Part shown: piece by piece, positions 1 through 13,000 of the stretch | Position numbering within the stretch: position 1 is the first letter of the stretch | How the letters are laid out: each line of letters starts with the position of its first letter | Assembly (NCBI RefSeq): GCF_914767665.1 | Contig: NC_059504.1 | Location: 20,958,501-21,022,500 of the forward strand | Origin: Harmonia axyridis | Taxonomy: Eukaryota; Arthropoda; Insecta; Coleoptera; Coccinellidae | DNA length: 64,000 bases | Reading direction: 5' to 3' | Notes under the pieces: model-generated | Told to the model about the DNA's origin: nothing | The model's database searches: none | The model's input: only the letters and a program-made list of their open reading frames with translations | Made by a program: the position numbers and the translations under genes

Positions 1-548
1 AATTACTTATTCTACACATACAAGAGACGGAAATGCACTATCATATTTAGCCCATGTTCTTTGTTTTCTCTTCCGAAATAAAGAACAGGACCTTGATCGC
101 AATTATTATTGGAAGTATTTGCAGTCGTTGACTAGCTCTTGCGATTTAAACCCAAGTAGTACTTGTTTAGTTCAGTTCCTATTTGTTGTTATTTTTCATT
201 TTCTTCTTTTTCTATGGTTTTCGATGTGTTTGGGCGTGGAGTTAGTGCCGTTAGTGGTAAATATACTTGTGGCAACATTGATACTAACTTATGATCTGTC
301 AAATTTAACATATTACTTCATTATAGATATAAGAGATCGAGCACGGATTTGAGACAGGAAATAAATCTTATCTAAGATAAATGTTTATTGATTTATGAAG
401 ATTGGTTAATATTGTCAATTTTTAATATTTCATATATACAGGATGTTCCACTATTGACGCGTCGCTCCATTACGGTTAAGCTCCAAAATGTTTGATTTTT
501 TTTCGACACAGTATCATTAGGCTTTTCATCAGAGCTACATTCTCAATT
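1..548. other. AT-rich non-coding sequence
   Basis: No exon, RNA gene or bounded repeat was recognised. It probably belongs to the first Myo7a intron or its upstream region. Confidence 0.5.
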
Positions 549-1382
549 GGTGGGTGTACCAAAAAAGTGTGAATTACCAAACATATTGTGTATATATTCT
601 TGGTTTTATTGAATTGTCAGATTGCATGGAACAAATGAACCTTAGTATTTGAAGTTTCATATACTGCCATCGTTTCTGGGATAAGCATTTCGATTTTTCA
701 TAGATTGAAGGATCTTTGGAAAAACCTAATTACTCCAAAAAGAATGAATTTATCTAAATGATGTTTTTAATGTGAGTATTAAAAGAATGGAGGTAAGTAT
801 ACTGACTTTTTGAAAATCATTCAGAACTCTACTGGATGTTCAAAATGACGCAATTTATTGATGACCTATTCAAACGTTAAAGGGGGGTCTTTTTCCAAAT
901 GACTTACCATGTAGTTTATTTTTTTAATAGCAAAAATAGTAGCACATTTTATTATCTTAGAAAAATTCTCTACCGAATGAGAAGATAAAATGAAGATGTG
1001 TCATTTTAAATAAGCCCAATATTAACGTTTGAATGAGTCATCTATGAATCGTCTCATTGTGAACACCCAGTAGAGTTCTCAATGATTATCAAAAAGTCAG
1101 TACTTACATCCGTTCTTTTAGTACCTATTCTCTTTTAAAATCTCATTCTAACAAATACCTTGATTTTGGAGTCATTAAGTTTTCCGAAGACCAATCTTCT
1201 TCTTCTTCCAAAGACCCTTGCATATATGAAAAATCGAAAGATCTCAAAAACAATAAGTTTAAGTATATGAAACTCCAAATATACTTGGATTTATTTATTC
1301 CGTGCAACCTGGATTTTCAATAAAAAAACGGTGTGCCTAAGTAACAAATGTTTGGTCATTTACACTTATTTGATACACCCTG
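549..1382. mobile_element. Foldback (long inverted-repeat) element
   Basis: The arms (about 549-845 and 1045-1382) are diverged reverse complements, for example GGGTGTACCAAAAAAGTGTG on the left against TAAGTGTAAATGACC-type sequence read from the right end. The outer right end is ACACCCTG. No coding capacity was seen. The ORF at 119-352 and others nearby have no family resemblance. Confidence 0.6.
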
Positions 1383-1451
1383 TGTATTTCCAAACAAATG
1401 CGAAGCGTATTGATACTGTGATGCATTTTTATGCAGAATTTGTCTTCTGCC

Positions 1452-1804
1452 CAGGGTCGCCGCCAGACATTTTAGCGCCTCGGCAAAATAAAAATTCGCC
1501 GCCCGGCTTTGCCTTATTTATATATTTTTTTTTTAAAGGAGCCTCAGTTATTCCTCTCAGGCATCTTTTCAATATCATATGAAATCGTATTTTTAACTCA
1601 AAATCAGCTTGTCGAATTTATCAAAACGTCGTTTTGTCGATTTCATCAAGAAACGTCCAGCATTGTTCAAAAGTACGACGCTCTATTTATAAGGCAATAG
1701 TAAAAAGACAACGTACTTCTTTAAAGGTGCAAAAACTACTGACTTTGCGCCTCTTCCATTTGGCGCCCCGGCAAAATGTCCAGTATGCCGCTCTTGGCGC
1801 CCTG
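1452..1804. mobile_element. Short hAT-like non-autonomous element
   Basis: The terminal inverted repeats are CAGGGTCGCC and GGCGCCCTG. The flanking 8-mers CTTCTGCC (1444-1451) and ATTCTTCC (1805-1812) match at 6 of 8 positions, suggesting an old 8-bp target duplication. Internally, a G/C-rich motif ending CGGCAAAAT occurs near both ends. No transposase remains. Confidence 0.5.
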
Positions 1805-1820
1805 ATTCTTCCAGCAACTA

Positions 1821-1944
1821 TAATATTCCTTGACATTAAGATTTAAGGTTAAGATTTAATGGATCAAATATCCATGATTGGATATTGGATCCATTAAATC
1901 TTAACCTGTACTTTGTTCAAGACACTTCCAGTCAAGGAATATTA
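1821..1944. mobile_element. Hairpin MITE
   Basis: The outer 14-bp inverted repeats TAATATTCCTTGAC (1821-1834) and GTCAAGGAATATTA (1931-1944) are perfect. They enclose a second near-perfect palindrome (1846-1907, 20-bp outer arms plus 8-bp inner arms). Confidence 0.6.
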
Positions 1945-1989
1945 ATCAAATTGTTTTAAAACACGTGACGGACGTCGATGTATATTAAA

Positions 1990-2400
1990 ACAAAATAATA
2001 ATCACCTGTGATACGATATTTGAGTCAATTCATGGGTTTTTTCATGAAAAACACACTTCTTATGCCCATAGTGAATCAAAGTTTTATATTAACTAAAAAA
2101 TATTGAAATAAATACCTAAAAATATCAGAAAACAAACTTCAAATTCGTCAAACGAAACAACCCATGACACAGATCGAAATAATAATGGCCAGTTGCACCA
2201 TTTGCCTAGACATTGATTACTTTCTGATTTCTTAAGAGAAATCAGAAAGTCACATTGATTACTCTCTGATTCTGAAATCAGAAAGTAATCAATGTTTAAA
2301 TTTTAATCAATGGCACAAATGGTACAACTGGCCATAGGGGACATGTGAAAATGGCGTATTCTGTCGCTATCTATGTTTATTACTCTGAGGTTCGAACATT
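1990..2400 (+). repeat. Dispersed repeat, copy A
   Basis: Shared blocks with 48180-48357 and 50265-50340 include GTGATACGATATTT, CCCATAGTGAATCAA, GAAATAAATACCTAAA and CTATCTATGTTTATTACTCT. The copy is interrupted by the MITE at 2185-2335. No coding sequence or termini were recognised, so the family is unclassified. Confidence 0.6.
2185..2335. mobile_element. MITE with perfect-looking terminal repeats
   Basis: The ends are ATGGCCAGTTGCACCATTTG and the near-reverse complement CAAATGGTACAACTGGCCAT. The interior holds further inverted repeats built on ATCAGAAAGT. It interrupts a dispersed repeat that recurs at 48180-50340. Confidence 0.65.
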
Positions 2401-2804
2401 ATCAAAAATTTGGGAAATATTTGATAGCCGATTGTTCCTCCCTAAGATGTCTAAAAACCAGGTGTATGAACTGATTAGCTTTTGTTTTGCCAATTTTGAG
2501 AATATTAGTTTAAGCTTCTGATTGGCTAGGATCGGGTTTTAATTGATGTATCCTGTCAAAATCAAAGGAAAAAAGATCGAAATGAAAGGAATGACATTGC
2601 GGCGCCGCCACGAAATAAAACTAATATTTTCAATTTGGTCGAATGTAATTCCATTCAAAAATTGACGAGTGCACACACCATGTTTTTAGACATCTTATTC
2701 CTCCCATAACAACTGAGTTGTCAATTGACACTTTCAAAAAACTATCAACTACAATCACATTTTTGTATACGAAATTGTCATAAACTATTCCTACTCGAAT
2801 TATA

Positions 2805-3432
2805 CAGGGTGTTTCCTAAACATGCGGCAAAAATTCAGGGGGTTGTTCCTTGGACTATTTTAAGCATGTTTTGACCTTGGATGATTTTTGAAAAACCTCT
2901 TTGTTTCGAAGATACAGGGCGAACAACATTTTTCATATTTTTAAAATTAATAATAGTTTAAATAAAAATGCGTACCGCACTGTGTTTACTATACTTAGTA
3001 AACACAGTGCGGTACGCATTTTTAGGTACAATTTATTTTTAAATTTGTTTAACAACATTTCAATTACTAAAAACGGCCAGTTTTTTGACTAAAAATTGAT
3101 AAGTGCAGATGGTAAAGGAATACAGATTAAACACGGTTTTCATTTGAATTCGTTTTGTGATGTATTAGCAATTTTTAGTAAAAAAACTGGCCGTTTTTAG
3201 TAATTGGAATGTTGTTAAACAAATTTAAAAATAAATTGTACCTACTTAGTAAACACAGTGCGGTACGCATTTTTATTTAAACTATTATTAATTTTAAAAA
3301 TATGAGAAATGTTGTTCGCCCTGTATCTTCGAAACAAAGAGGTTTTTCAAAAATCATCCAAGGACAAAATATTCTTAGAATAGTCCAAGGAACAACCCCC
3401 TGAATTTTTGCCGCATGTTTAGGAAACACCCT
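2805..3432. mobile_element. CAGGGTGTTTCC foldback element, copy 1
   Basis: A 628-bp element flanked by TA on both sides (2803-2804, 3433-3434), with ends CAGGGTGTTTCCTAAACATG and its reverse complement. The arms are over 200 bp each. Inside the left arm there is an additional perfect hairpin (arms 2963-2991 and 2996-3024, 29 bp each). A second copy lies at 40952-41563. Confidence 0.85.
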
Positions 3433-3855
3433 GTATACAAATATAAAATAAGATCCAAATCTAGAAGATATAAGGTAAATCGAAACTGATCATTATTAAT
3501 TTTCTTCCTATATACTGATCTAGATCAAACCAATCATTTTTATATATTTCCAGTTCAGTGCCGGTTGTTAGGATTATTTCTTATGAAGTAATAAAAAAAG
3601 TATCATTTACATTTCATTTTAACTTAAGGCTCATTTTCACGCTGATAGTAACTATCATCGTGGAAATGAGTCTTTAGAGTTGCTTTGCGGAAAGAAAGTG
3701 AAGGTTTGGAACACCATTTTCATCAACCTAATTTTCATATCTCTATAGAATATATTAACATAACAATGTCATTGTAATGTTAATCATAGATTACTACTTC
3801 TTATTTTTCCTCCGTACTAAAAAAGCATTGTTTGATTATTCTTTCTTTTTTTCAG

Positions 3856-4051
3856 GGCGATTACATATGGATCGAGCCAATATCAGGCGACGAATTCGAT
3901 GTTGCCATCGGGGCAAAGGTAATATCGACAGAAGGACGCAGGATACTAGTCAGAGATGATGATGGCGTGGAGCAATGGCTATCCCCCGACAGGAGGATAA
4001 AAGCCATGCACTCCACATCCATTCATGGTGTGGAGGACATGATTGGGTTAG
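3856..4051 (+). CDS. Myo7a exon (N-terminal SH3-like part of motor)
   Basis: The exon opens in phase 0 after a pyrimidine tract and TTTTTCAG, with residues GDYIWIEPISG, which follow the usual MVIVTR start of the family. It ends one base into a glycine codon at a GTAAGT donor. No exon encoding MVIVTR could be found in 1-3855. Confidence 0.93.
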
Positions 4052-7000
4052 GTAAGTTGCAGGATTTATTTCTATTCGAAATATTCCAGAAAGTTAGGCA
4101 AAAAAATATATGCATATTTACACTATGTATATGCACATTTCTTAAATGATCGGTGGCGGCTCGTAAACTGTTTGATAGGCAATAACCAAGGTCTGTATAT
4201 TACACAGGTTGTCTCGTAACTTGGGTTGAAGAGTGGGGTAACGCGTCATCCGGTGTCTGTCAAGGTCTATAGAGTGTCTGTATCGCCATTGGCCATCATT
4301 AACAGACATTTTATCGTAGCTATTTTATGATTGAAAATATTGAAGACTATTTAGAATAGTCAACAAACGATATACGCGATCAAACTAATAAGAAAATCCG
4401 TGAAAACCCACGATTTCATTGCAATCAAATGTTATATATTTGAATGTGTAAACCGAGTGACGTCACGAATGGTTGACGCTGATTGGTTGAAAGTTATGCG
4501 ACAACCTGTCTAAATCTATAAACCTTGGGCAATAATTACCGGACAATGGATGTCAAACGGCTGAAGAGAGAGAGAGAGACAGAGAGAAGTACCGGACCTG
4601 GCCCACACATGGCACCAATGTCATACCACTTTTTTTATCGTTAATACCAAGATTCTAAAGATGAGTGGCAAAAATTCGGAAGATATATTTAAGTCTGGAT
4701 CGAAATATTGTAGGCTAAGTGACGCTATTTTTATGTTTGATAAATGGGTAAAAATTTGTATTCACAACTTTGAAAGAACTTTTGTCCAGGAGGAAGTTTT
4801 GGAGCAGCGTTTAGCCACCTCCTATCAAAAGCAACAACGCATCGTCAAATCCGAAAGCTGTTTGGAGTTGTTTCAATGGTTGAACAGGATTTCTTCTATG
4901 GATATATGACAGAGTGGATGAAACATCGATTCATCACTACTCTCCAGAGCATAAGAGAGCTTCAGCTGAGTAGACAGCAGTTGTGAAAGCAGATTTGCTA
5001 CCGATCGATGAAAACCATAGTCATAGAACGAATTGCTCTTCCAACTGCTTGATAACCCAGCTTATTCTCCAGATCTAACCCCCAGTGATTACTGACTTTT
5101 TGCAGACCTCAAAAGAAAATAAAAATTGGCTCTAACGAAGGAGTGATAACCGAAGTTGAAGCCTATTTCGAAATCAAAGACGAATCATCCTACAAAAAAT
5201 ATATTGACAAGTTGACACTCTTGAAGATGACTATGTTGACGAATAAAATAATGTGTTTTTACTGGTTAGGCCCGGGACTTGAGTGGGCAATATGGTCATG
5301 TTAACCTCGTAAACACTCACACTTACAAAGACCTAAAGATCTGTTTTACTACCATGAGCCTTTCCAGAAATGTATAGTCTGTGTAGTAGAGAATGGGTCT
5401 AATTATCGATTTGTATAGCCTGGATTGTACTTCTGTACCTAAATGTTTATTGTTCCAAACAATATCGCTGAGACATCCTGTTGTTTATGCTGCTCTCATG
5501 GCTTGTTCTTTTATCTCTGCTCTTCCATGCTTATACCCAGATATCTCTACATCTAGATATCTGAACTTAATCTCTTGCTGTATTATATGACTTTCACAGC
5601 TTGCTTCTAAGTTGGTGTTTTGGTCACGCATTTGATCTTGGACGTTGATATAACCATGTGAAATTTCTTCGCTGTTAGATTGAACAGATGCAATAGTTTC
5701 TGAAGATAATCTTCGCATTTGCTATTAATAATACATCATCGGCGGTATTCGAATTTCTCTATTACCAAATGCATACCATTTTAGTTTGACCACCTGTTTT
5801 ATCAGCTCGTCTATCAAGACACTGAATAAGGGTCTGAGGGAGTCACCTTGTTGAATGCTGTTATCATCTATTTCCCTGTTTAGTTCTTGTTAGCTTTGTA
5901 AAATCTTGAAATATGTTTTCAATCAAATCATACCATTCAATACTCGTTGCAAACGCATGGAAACGACAAACCAAAGGAGATAATTACAATGTGAGGTGAA
6001 ATTGGGTAAATTTCGATGCAGCACTACCAGCTTTTGCACAACCATGTTGAAATGATCAAGTGATCTCTAATCTCTGGAGTTGATTGTCAATTGCGATTGG
6101 AGGTCCCAATATCAAAAATTGAGAATACATACAGGTAGAATAATACCTACGTCACAAAATGTTGAAAAGTCCTACTTTTATTCTCATTGTCATAATCGAT
6201 GCTGCACCTTTCTGATATAAGCCGCCACTGTAATTTGATGTATCTTAATCGTAAAATATCTATTCATATGAGATCTGAACATATATCTCACATGAAATAA
6301 TTCATAATCAAAACAATTGATTTTCGAATTGAAATTTTCTCATAACCACTTTTTCCTTCTTTTCCCTATTAGAAGAGAATCGCCATAAAAAAACCAATTT
6401 CTAAAATGCGACAATTTCTACAGGTGACCTCAGAGGAGAGGCTGGAATACTCAGGAATCTTTTGATTAGATACGGTGAAAATTTAATATACGTGAGTATT
6501 TATTTTTTTAACACTACTCTTTCCGCAATTTGAAATCCCCTCTAAACAAATGAAAAGTTACACTGATCGGGATCAATTTCATAACACTTTCCTAATGACG
6601 AGAAAATAAAAAAAAAACCTCTCCATAAAATTTCGAGTTATTTCTCAAGAGATTGGATGATAATGATCATTCCATTGTAAATATGTGAATTTAGAAAAAA
6701 TGCTGCGTCTTCTTGCCATGAACACCTACAGAAAATTCAGTCGTGTATCTTCTTGCATTTCATTAGCTCTTTCTGCAAAATGTTCGTTATTGTAATTGAT
6801 CCTTCTGAGAAGCTCTATAGATAAATTTTTTGATAACTTTAGACATTGACATTATGTGAAATTGTTTCGTGTCCCCAAAAGATTATTGTAGTATTTACTA
6901 ATGATTACTAGACTACTAGTTCTTCTAAATTAATCCTAGTACTCAGTAGTCAATACAACAAGAACATTGACATATTAAACACAACAAGATGAAGATTAGT

Positions 7001-10000
7001 CGATCAGTGTAACATTGTAAAAAAACCCCCAACAACCAAACGAAAACTGTATTCGCTGCCTTTAAAACCACAATATTTCTTCTCCAGACCTACACCGGAT
7101 CCATCCTGATAGCTGTGAACCCTTACCAAATACTGCCCATCTACACGGCGGACCAGATAAAGCTATACAGGGAGCGCAAGATAGGCGAACTACCTCCACA
7201 CATCTTCGCCATCGGCGACAACTGCTACAGCAACATGCGTCGCTACCGTCAGGACCAGTGCATCGTCATCTCCGGAGAGTCAGGAGCTGGCAAGACGGAG
7301 AGCACCAAGCTGATCCTCCAGTACCTGGCGGCCATCAGCGGCAAACACAGCTGGATCGAGCAGCAGATCCTCGAGGCCAACCCCATACTGGAGGCCTTCG
7401 GCAATGCCAAGACGGTCCGTAATGACAACAGCTCCAGGTTCGGCAAATACATCGACATACATTTCAACACGGGAGGAGTTATAGAGGGAGCTAAGATCGA
7501 GCAGTATCTGCTGGAGAAGAGCAGGATCGTTTCGCAGAACCCGGAGGAGAGGAACTACCACGTGTTCTACTGTGTCCTGGCCGGTTTGGGAAGGGAGGAG
7601 AAGATGAAGCTGGAACTGGGAGATGCGCAGCAGTACAGGTATCTGACTGGGGTGAGTTTTGGCTTGTTTTGTTGTTAGGGTTAGAATCCCGGTGTGTTTA
7701 GATTTGGCAATTCTTCTGTGTCCATCTGGCTTGAACTGGATAAGGTTTATCCAATGTTGTAAGTTCCCATTAAGGATTCTAGAAATAATCCAGCTAATCA
7801 GACGATTGAAGAAGATTTGGGAGGACAATTTCATATCAATAAACCTGTAAGATTCTACTATTGCTTTCTTGTCCGTTTCTTCTTGTCCCCGAACCTAAAA
7901 GGAATAAGTTGGTATCGTCTAGTTAATGTATCGGCTTTCTGTTTTTGTTTCCTGAATAACTCATCCAGCTAATATCCTCCTGACAACTTCAAAGGTAGTA
8001 TCTGATTGTAAATATATTTCGAAAGTATGTATGTATTTTTGCCTGAAAATGAATCTATCCATTCTGATAATTCTATTCGTTCTACTACATCCACTTTTCA
8101 AATGGTCTAGTATCTAGACACAAGGATACTACTAGTGATGTTTTAGTTAAATTTATGTAACCCATGATGAGTAACTCCAACTGTTTTGATGTACTCAACG
8201 AACCAGATATATCTGGGATGTTCAAGTTAAAGTAGATTAAAACTACTTTGTTTTTGTAAATGGAAACGGTGTCCATTTGGATACATATTTCTATAGAATG
8301 ATGTAAATACTATTTTAAATAAGAATGTATAGTGTTAAGAGAACATCCCAACCACCTGCTATGTGAATTGAAAGAATTAATACTGAAGGTTCCAACATAT
8401 TTCCTCTCCATTTGGAAGCTATGAGAGGAATAATGAGGATATCTGTCTCTACTATACTCGTACAGCCTTTTCTTTAAGATCTTTCTGAAGAGGACCCTAA
8501 AATGATTAGAACAGTGGTTCCCAAAAATTTTTTTCGTGGACTCCTTTCTTAGCTTTACTGGTTTTGGTGGATACCCTTAATGTGTATACATTAAGGGTAT
8601 CCATGTAGATACCTATGTATATAGGTATCTACAACCTTCTTATTTAGTTCAGAATTGCTTGGAAAACTTAAGAAATGGATAAAAAATTATATTCGGTAAA
8701 GACGAATAACATTTTCTTGTGCATTATAGAAATTCCAGGTATTATTTGATAACGTTGAATATTTTGGAATAACACAATAAAATTGGATACTTTGAGGATT
8801 GAATTTTAGTCCTACGCAGTTTCGCGCAGCTTGGTGAGCCGATATTTTTGTTATTTACAATTGAAACCAGAAAAATTTTCGTGGACCCTTATTTGTTCTT
8901 CTCGACACCGTGGACCCCCTTCGCATCTCCTGTGGACCCCTAGGGATCCACCTAGACCACTTTGGGAATCACTGGGTTAGATGCTTGAAAATAATAATAA
9001 TTCCCAACAAATAAAAAAGATACAGTTCAGAATCCCGGAATGTGAAAATGAAAGACACAATTAACCCTATGCAACAATTATATGATGAATTCGAAAGATA
9101 GAATGTATCTGGTCATATCCTGTCGATAATCAGTAACACGTGAAAATATATCTTACTGTACCTTATAATTTTCACATGAACATAATAATAAATTTTAACA
9201 ACTCGTTTACAATATAGAACTAGGCAATTTCTTTAAGTCTAAAGTAAACGTGTTAATGTGATTAACATGGAAGAAATCTCGGAATCAAGTACAGCAATAA
9301 CAAGATTAATACACACACATAATACTCACGTTTCGATAGTTAGAAAGATGACCTTGATTGTATATTTGGCTGTATCATTGATGGATTTCAAAAAAGAACT
9401 ATCCTAATCGATATCAAACAAAGCAATGTAGATCTTATAAGAAATTTTTTTAGGATTTAAACTATTTCCTGAATGCATAGATGATCAACCTTCCCAAGTC
9501 TTTACTTTAGTCTTGTTTTTCTGCTTGATTAAAAATCTTAATTTTTTTAGAACCCCATCACTTTAGTGGCCACATATTTTAGATTCTTAGGCAAGAAATT
9601 ATATCAATTTTTGCTTGATGCAGGGAATTGTTATTGATTTTCAAGAAGGCTCTGATTTATTATGTTTTGGAACGAAGGCAAAGACAAATCATAGAAAATA
9701 TTGAACCAATAATTTCAACATTCCTGTGAATGCTCCAATTCATTCTATTCATCATCAAACTTTTCCAGGGAGGATCCATAACCTGTGAAGGCAGAGACGA
9801 CGCGGCAGAATTCGCGGACATCAGGAGTGCCATGAAAGTACTTTTGTTCTCCGACCAAGAAATATGGGAGATTCTCAAACTCCTAGCCGCCATCCTCCAC
9901 ATAGGCAACATCAAATACAGAGCAACAGTAGTCGATAACCTAGATGCTACCGAGATTCCAGACCCTACCAACGTCCACAGGGTGGCCAATCTTCTAGAAG

Positions 10001-13000
10001 TTCCTCCGCAACCCCTCATAGACGCCCTAACTCAAAGAACCCTCTTCGCTTACGGAGAAACCGTAGTCTCCACCTTATCCAGGGAGCAGAGCGTGGACGT
10101 TAGGGACGCCTTCGTCAAAGGCATCTACGGCAGACTTTTCATCCTCATCGTCAAGAAGATCAACAGCGCGATCTACAAGTCCAAGGAGCGCCAACGCACC
10201 TCCATCGGCGTCTTGGACATATTTGGCTTCGAGAACTTTGCCCACAACAGCTTCGAGCAGTTCTGCATCAACTACGCCAACGAAAACCTCCAACAGTTCT
10301 TCGTCCAACACATCTTCAAGCTGGAACAGGAGGAGTATAATCTAGAGGCCATAAACTGGCAACACATCGAGTTCGTAGACAACCAAGACGCCCTAGATCT
10401 GATAGCGATAAAGCAGTTGAACATCATGGCGTTGATAGACGAGGAGAGCAAGTTTCCTAGGGGTACGGACCAGACGATGCTGGCTAAGCTGCATAAGACG
10501 CATAGTAACCACAGGAACTACCTGAAGCCGAAGTCAGACATTAACACATCGTTCGGTCTCAACCACTTCGCCGGTGTGGTGTTTTACGACACCAGAGGGT
10601 TCCTGGAGAAGAACAGGGACACCTTCAGCGCCGATCTTTTGCAGCTAATCACCATTTCAAGGAACAAGTTCTTGCAGCAGATCTTCGCGGACGATATAGG
10701 TATGGGGTCGGAGACCAGGAAACGTACCCCGACACTGTCCACGCAGTTCAAGAAGAGCCTGGATTCGTTGATGAGAACCCTATCCAACTGTCAGCCGTTC
10801 TTTATCCGATGCATCAAACCAAACGAAAACAAGAAACCGATGCAGTTCGACAGGAATCTGTGTTGTCGACAGCTCAGGTACTCCGGTATGATGGAGACCA
10901 TAAGGATCAGGAGGGCCGGTTATCCTATAAGACACGCCTTCCGCGACTTCGTGGAACGTTATAGGTTCTTGATTCCAGGGGTGCCACCTGCCCACCGTAC
11001 TGATTGCAGGGCGGCAACTTCAAAGATATGCGCCGTTGTTTTGGGCAAGTCCGACTACCAACTGGGACATACCAAAGTGTTTCTCAAGGATGCTCATGAT
11101 TTGTTCTTGGAGCAGGAGAGGGATAGGGTGTTGACGAGGAAGATATTGATCTTGCAGAGGTCTATAAGAGGCTGGGTGTACCGTAGGAGATTTTTAAGGT
11201 TAAAGGCTGCAACGATTATCATCCAAACTTACTGGAAAGGGTATGTAAAAATTGTGTCCATCATAATATAATATAATTAGTCGCTAGGGATCTCTGCATA
11301 GAAAAGGCTAGTAGTAGTATTGTTTTGGCTTCAAGATGAATTTTTTGTGAAATAATACACTTTCTCCAACGAATAAATCAAGGTTCAAGGCTTTTTTCAG
11401 TGCAAAGAGGTCGATTAAAGTCACTACTTTTCTTCAAAGTATACCATCAATTGAAATCTCAGAGTGGTGAAGAGGAAATGAGAATGAGCTTTTTTGCGCT
11501 TCATTCATTCGCCAATTGCAACCTTGGAGACCCGAAGTATATGTGTGGCCCCAAGTGTTTGAATTTGTAATTCTTTATATCCATGCAAAGTTTCAACTCG
11601 GTCGGATCGATCTTGGTTCGTTTTTATCTCCTTGAATTTTCTAGTCTGATGATTATCAACACAATTATGCACAAATCTTGATTTGGTTATTCTACATATA
11701 CATGCATCCCAATCAGAATTGTAACCACGCAAATGTTAGGTATTTATTTACCAAGTTTCTGAATAAATAGTGATTTAGAATCAACATTCCATTTTTTAAA
11801 TTGCAACGATTTTGCACGCTTCAATTCATGTTACGCTACTGGAATTTTCAAAGACGCGGTGGTTTGTCGATTCGTCGTGTGTGGTTGGTCGTCGGTGAAG
11901 CACCAAAGGATGGGCGTATCTAGAGGAAGAAACTAGAGAGAATTTTCTGAAAGATTTTTAATAATTATCGAGACTTTAGGAAAGATACCTACCTTGTTTT
12001 AGATTTCAGCCATTACTAGTTTACTTTGAAATTTAGAATTTAATTTATCGGCGAGAATTGTTTCGGGATTCTCACACTTCCCGTGGGTTTAGAACAACAG
12101 AAATCTCTCTTGGTATTGAAAAATATCAAGAAGTACAACCTCCCTTTGGATTAAACAATTAAAATCTGCATTGCGATTGAAATATCGTAAAGAAGAACTT
12201 CCTTGAGATATAGAAGGTGGAATAGTACGTACGTTAAACCACTTTAGTTCCTGAAACTGAGAGAATACCTGCGTAATACCTGGTGTGATTACATCAACTT
12301 CAATGGGAATTGGGTACTATAGCTTCCAGCTAAGATCTGGTGTTTAGAAGGCTGAAAATAATCTACAGAAGAGGTTCCATCCTAATAGCACAGTAATTCC
12401 TTAAAAACTGATTTAAGTCAAATTTTTATTTCAATATTATTTGTTTAGAGTGAAAAGAATGGTTTTATATATTTTAATTTTATTAAATTTGTAAAAACCT
12501 GGGTAGGAGTTTTGTTGCCAAATAAGCCAAACCACCCCTAGAAATCAGTCATTGGCATCAGTCATGGGCAATTGTAACGTTACAATATCCTTTTCGAATT
12601 TATTATGGTTCTATTTATGCGATCAACATAAAATTTTAACGGAGCACTGAATTATAATTCTTCAGCCAAATGCAAATTTTCATTTCTTTCGAATCTACAG
12701 TTTTGAAATGAACAAAAATATAAAATTTTGAACAGCCATATTTACGAATCAAAATTTCGGAATATAGAAAGTCAAGTACGGATCGAGATATTGAATGCTA
12801 CATTTGTTGTTGTTTGAAAAATGGATAAAACCAATTTTTGTATATTGATAAAACACTGTATTTTGATGGGAAAAAATAGTGTGCAAGCAAAGCAATATGG
12901 TTTGATTGGAATGATTGCCAAAGTTGAATATTTCGAAAGCAAAGGGGAATCTTTCAAGAGAAAAGGTATTGAAAAGTAAGAGTGTTGAAAATTGTTTTTA

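Noticed and set aside
119..352. 77-codon ORF near the window start
   Set aside because: No family resemblance, AT-rich hydrophobic composition, no splice or polyadenylation context.
786..798. ATGGAGGTAAGT as a possible first Myo7a exon
   Set aside because: It would encode only Met-Glu, unlike the family start MVIVTR. It lies inside a foldback arm and its inverse occurs near 1105.
7280..7834. Long minus-strand ORF across the motor exon
   Set aside because: It is a shadow of the codon-biased Myo7a exon, runs into the intron, and has no family resemblance.
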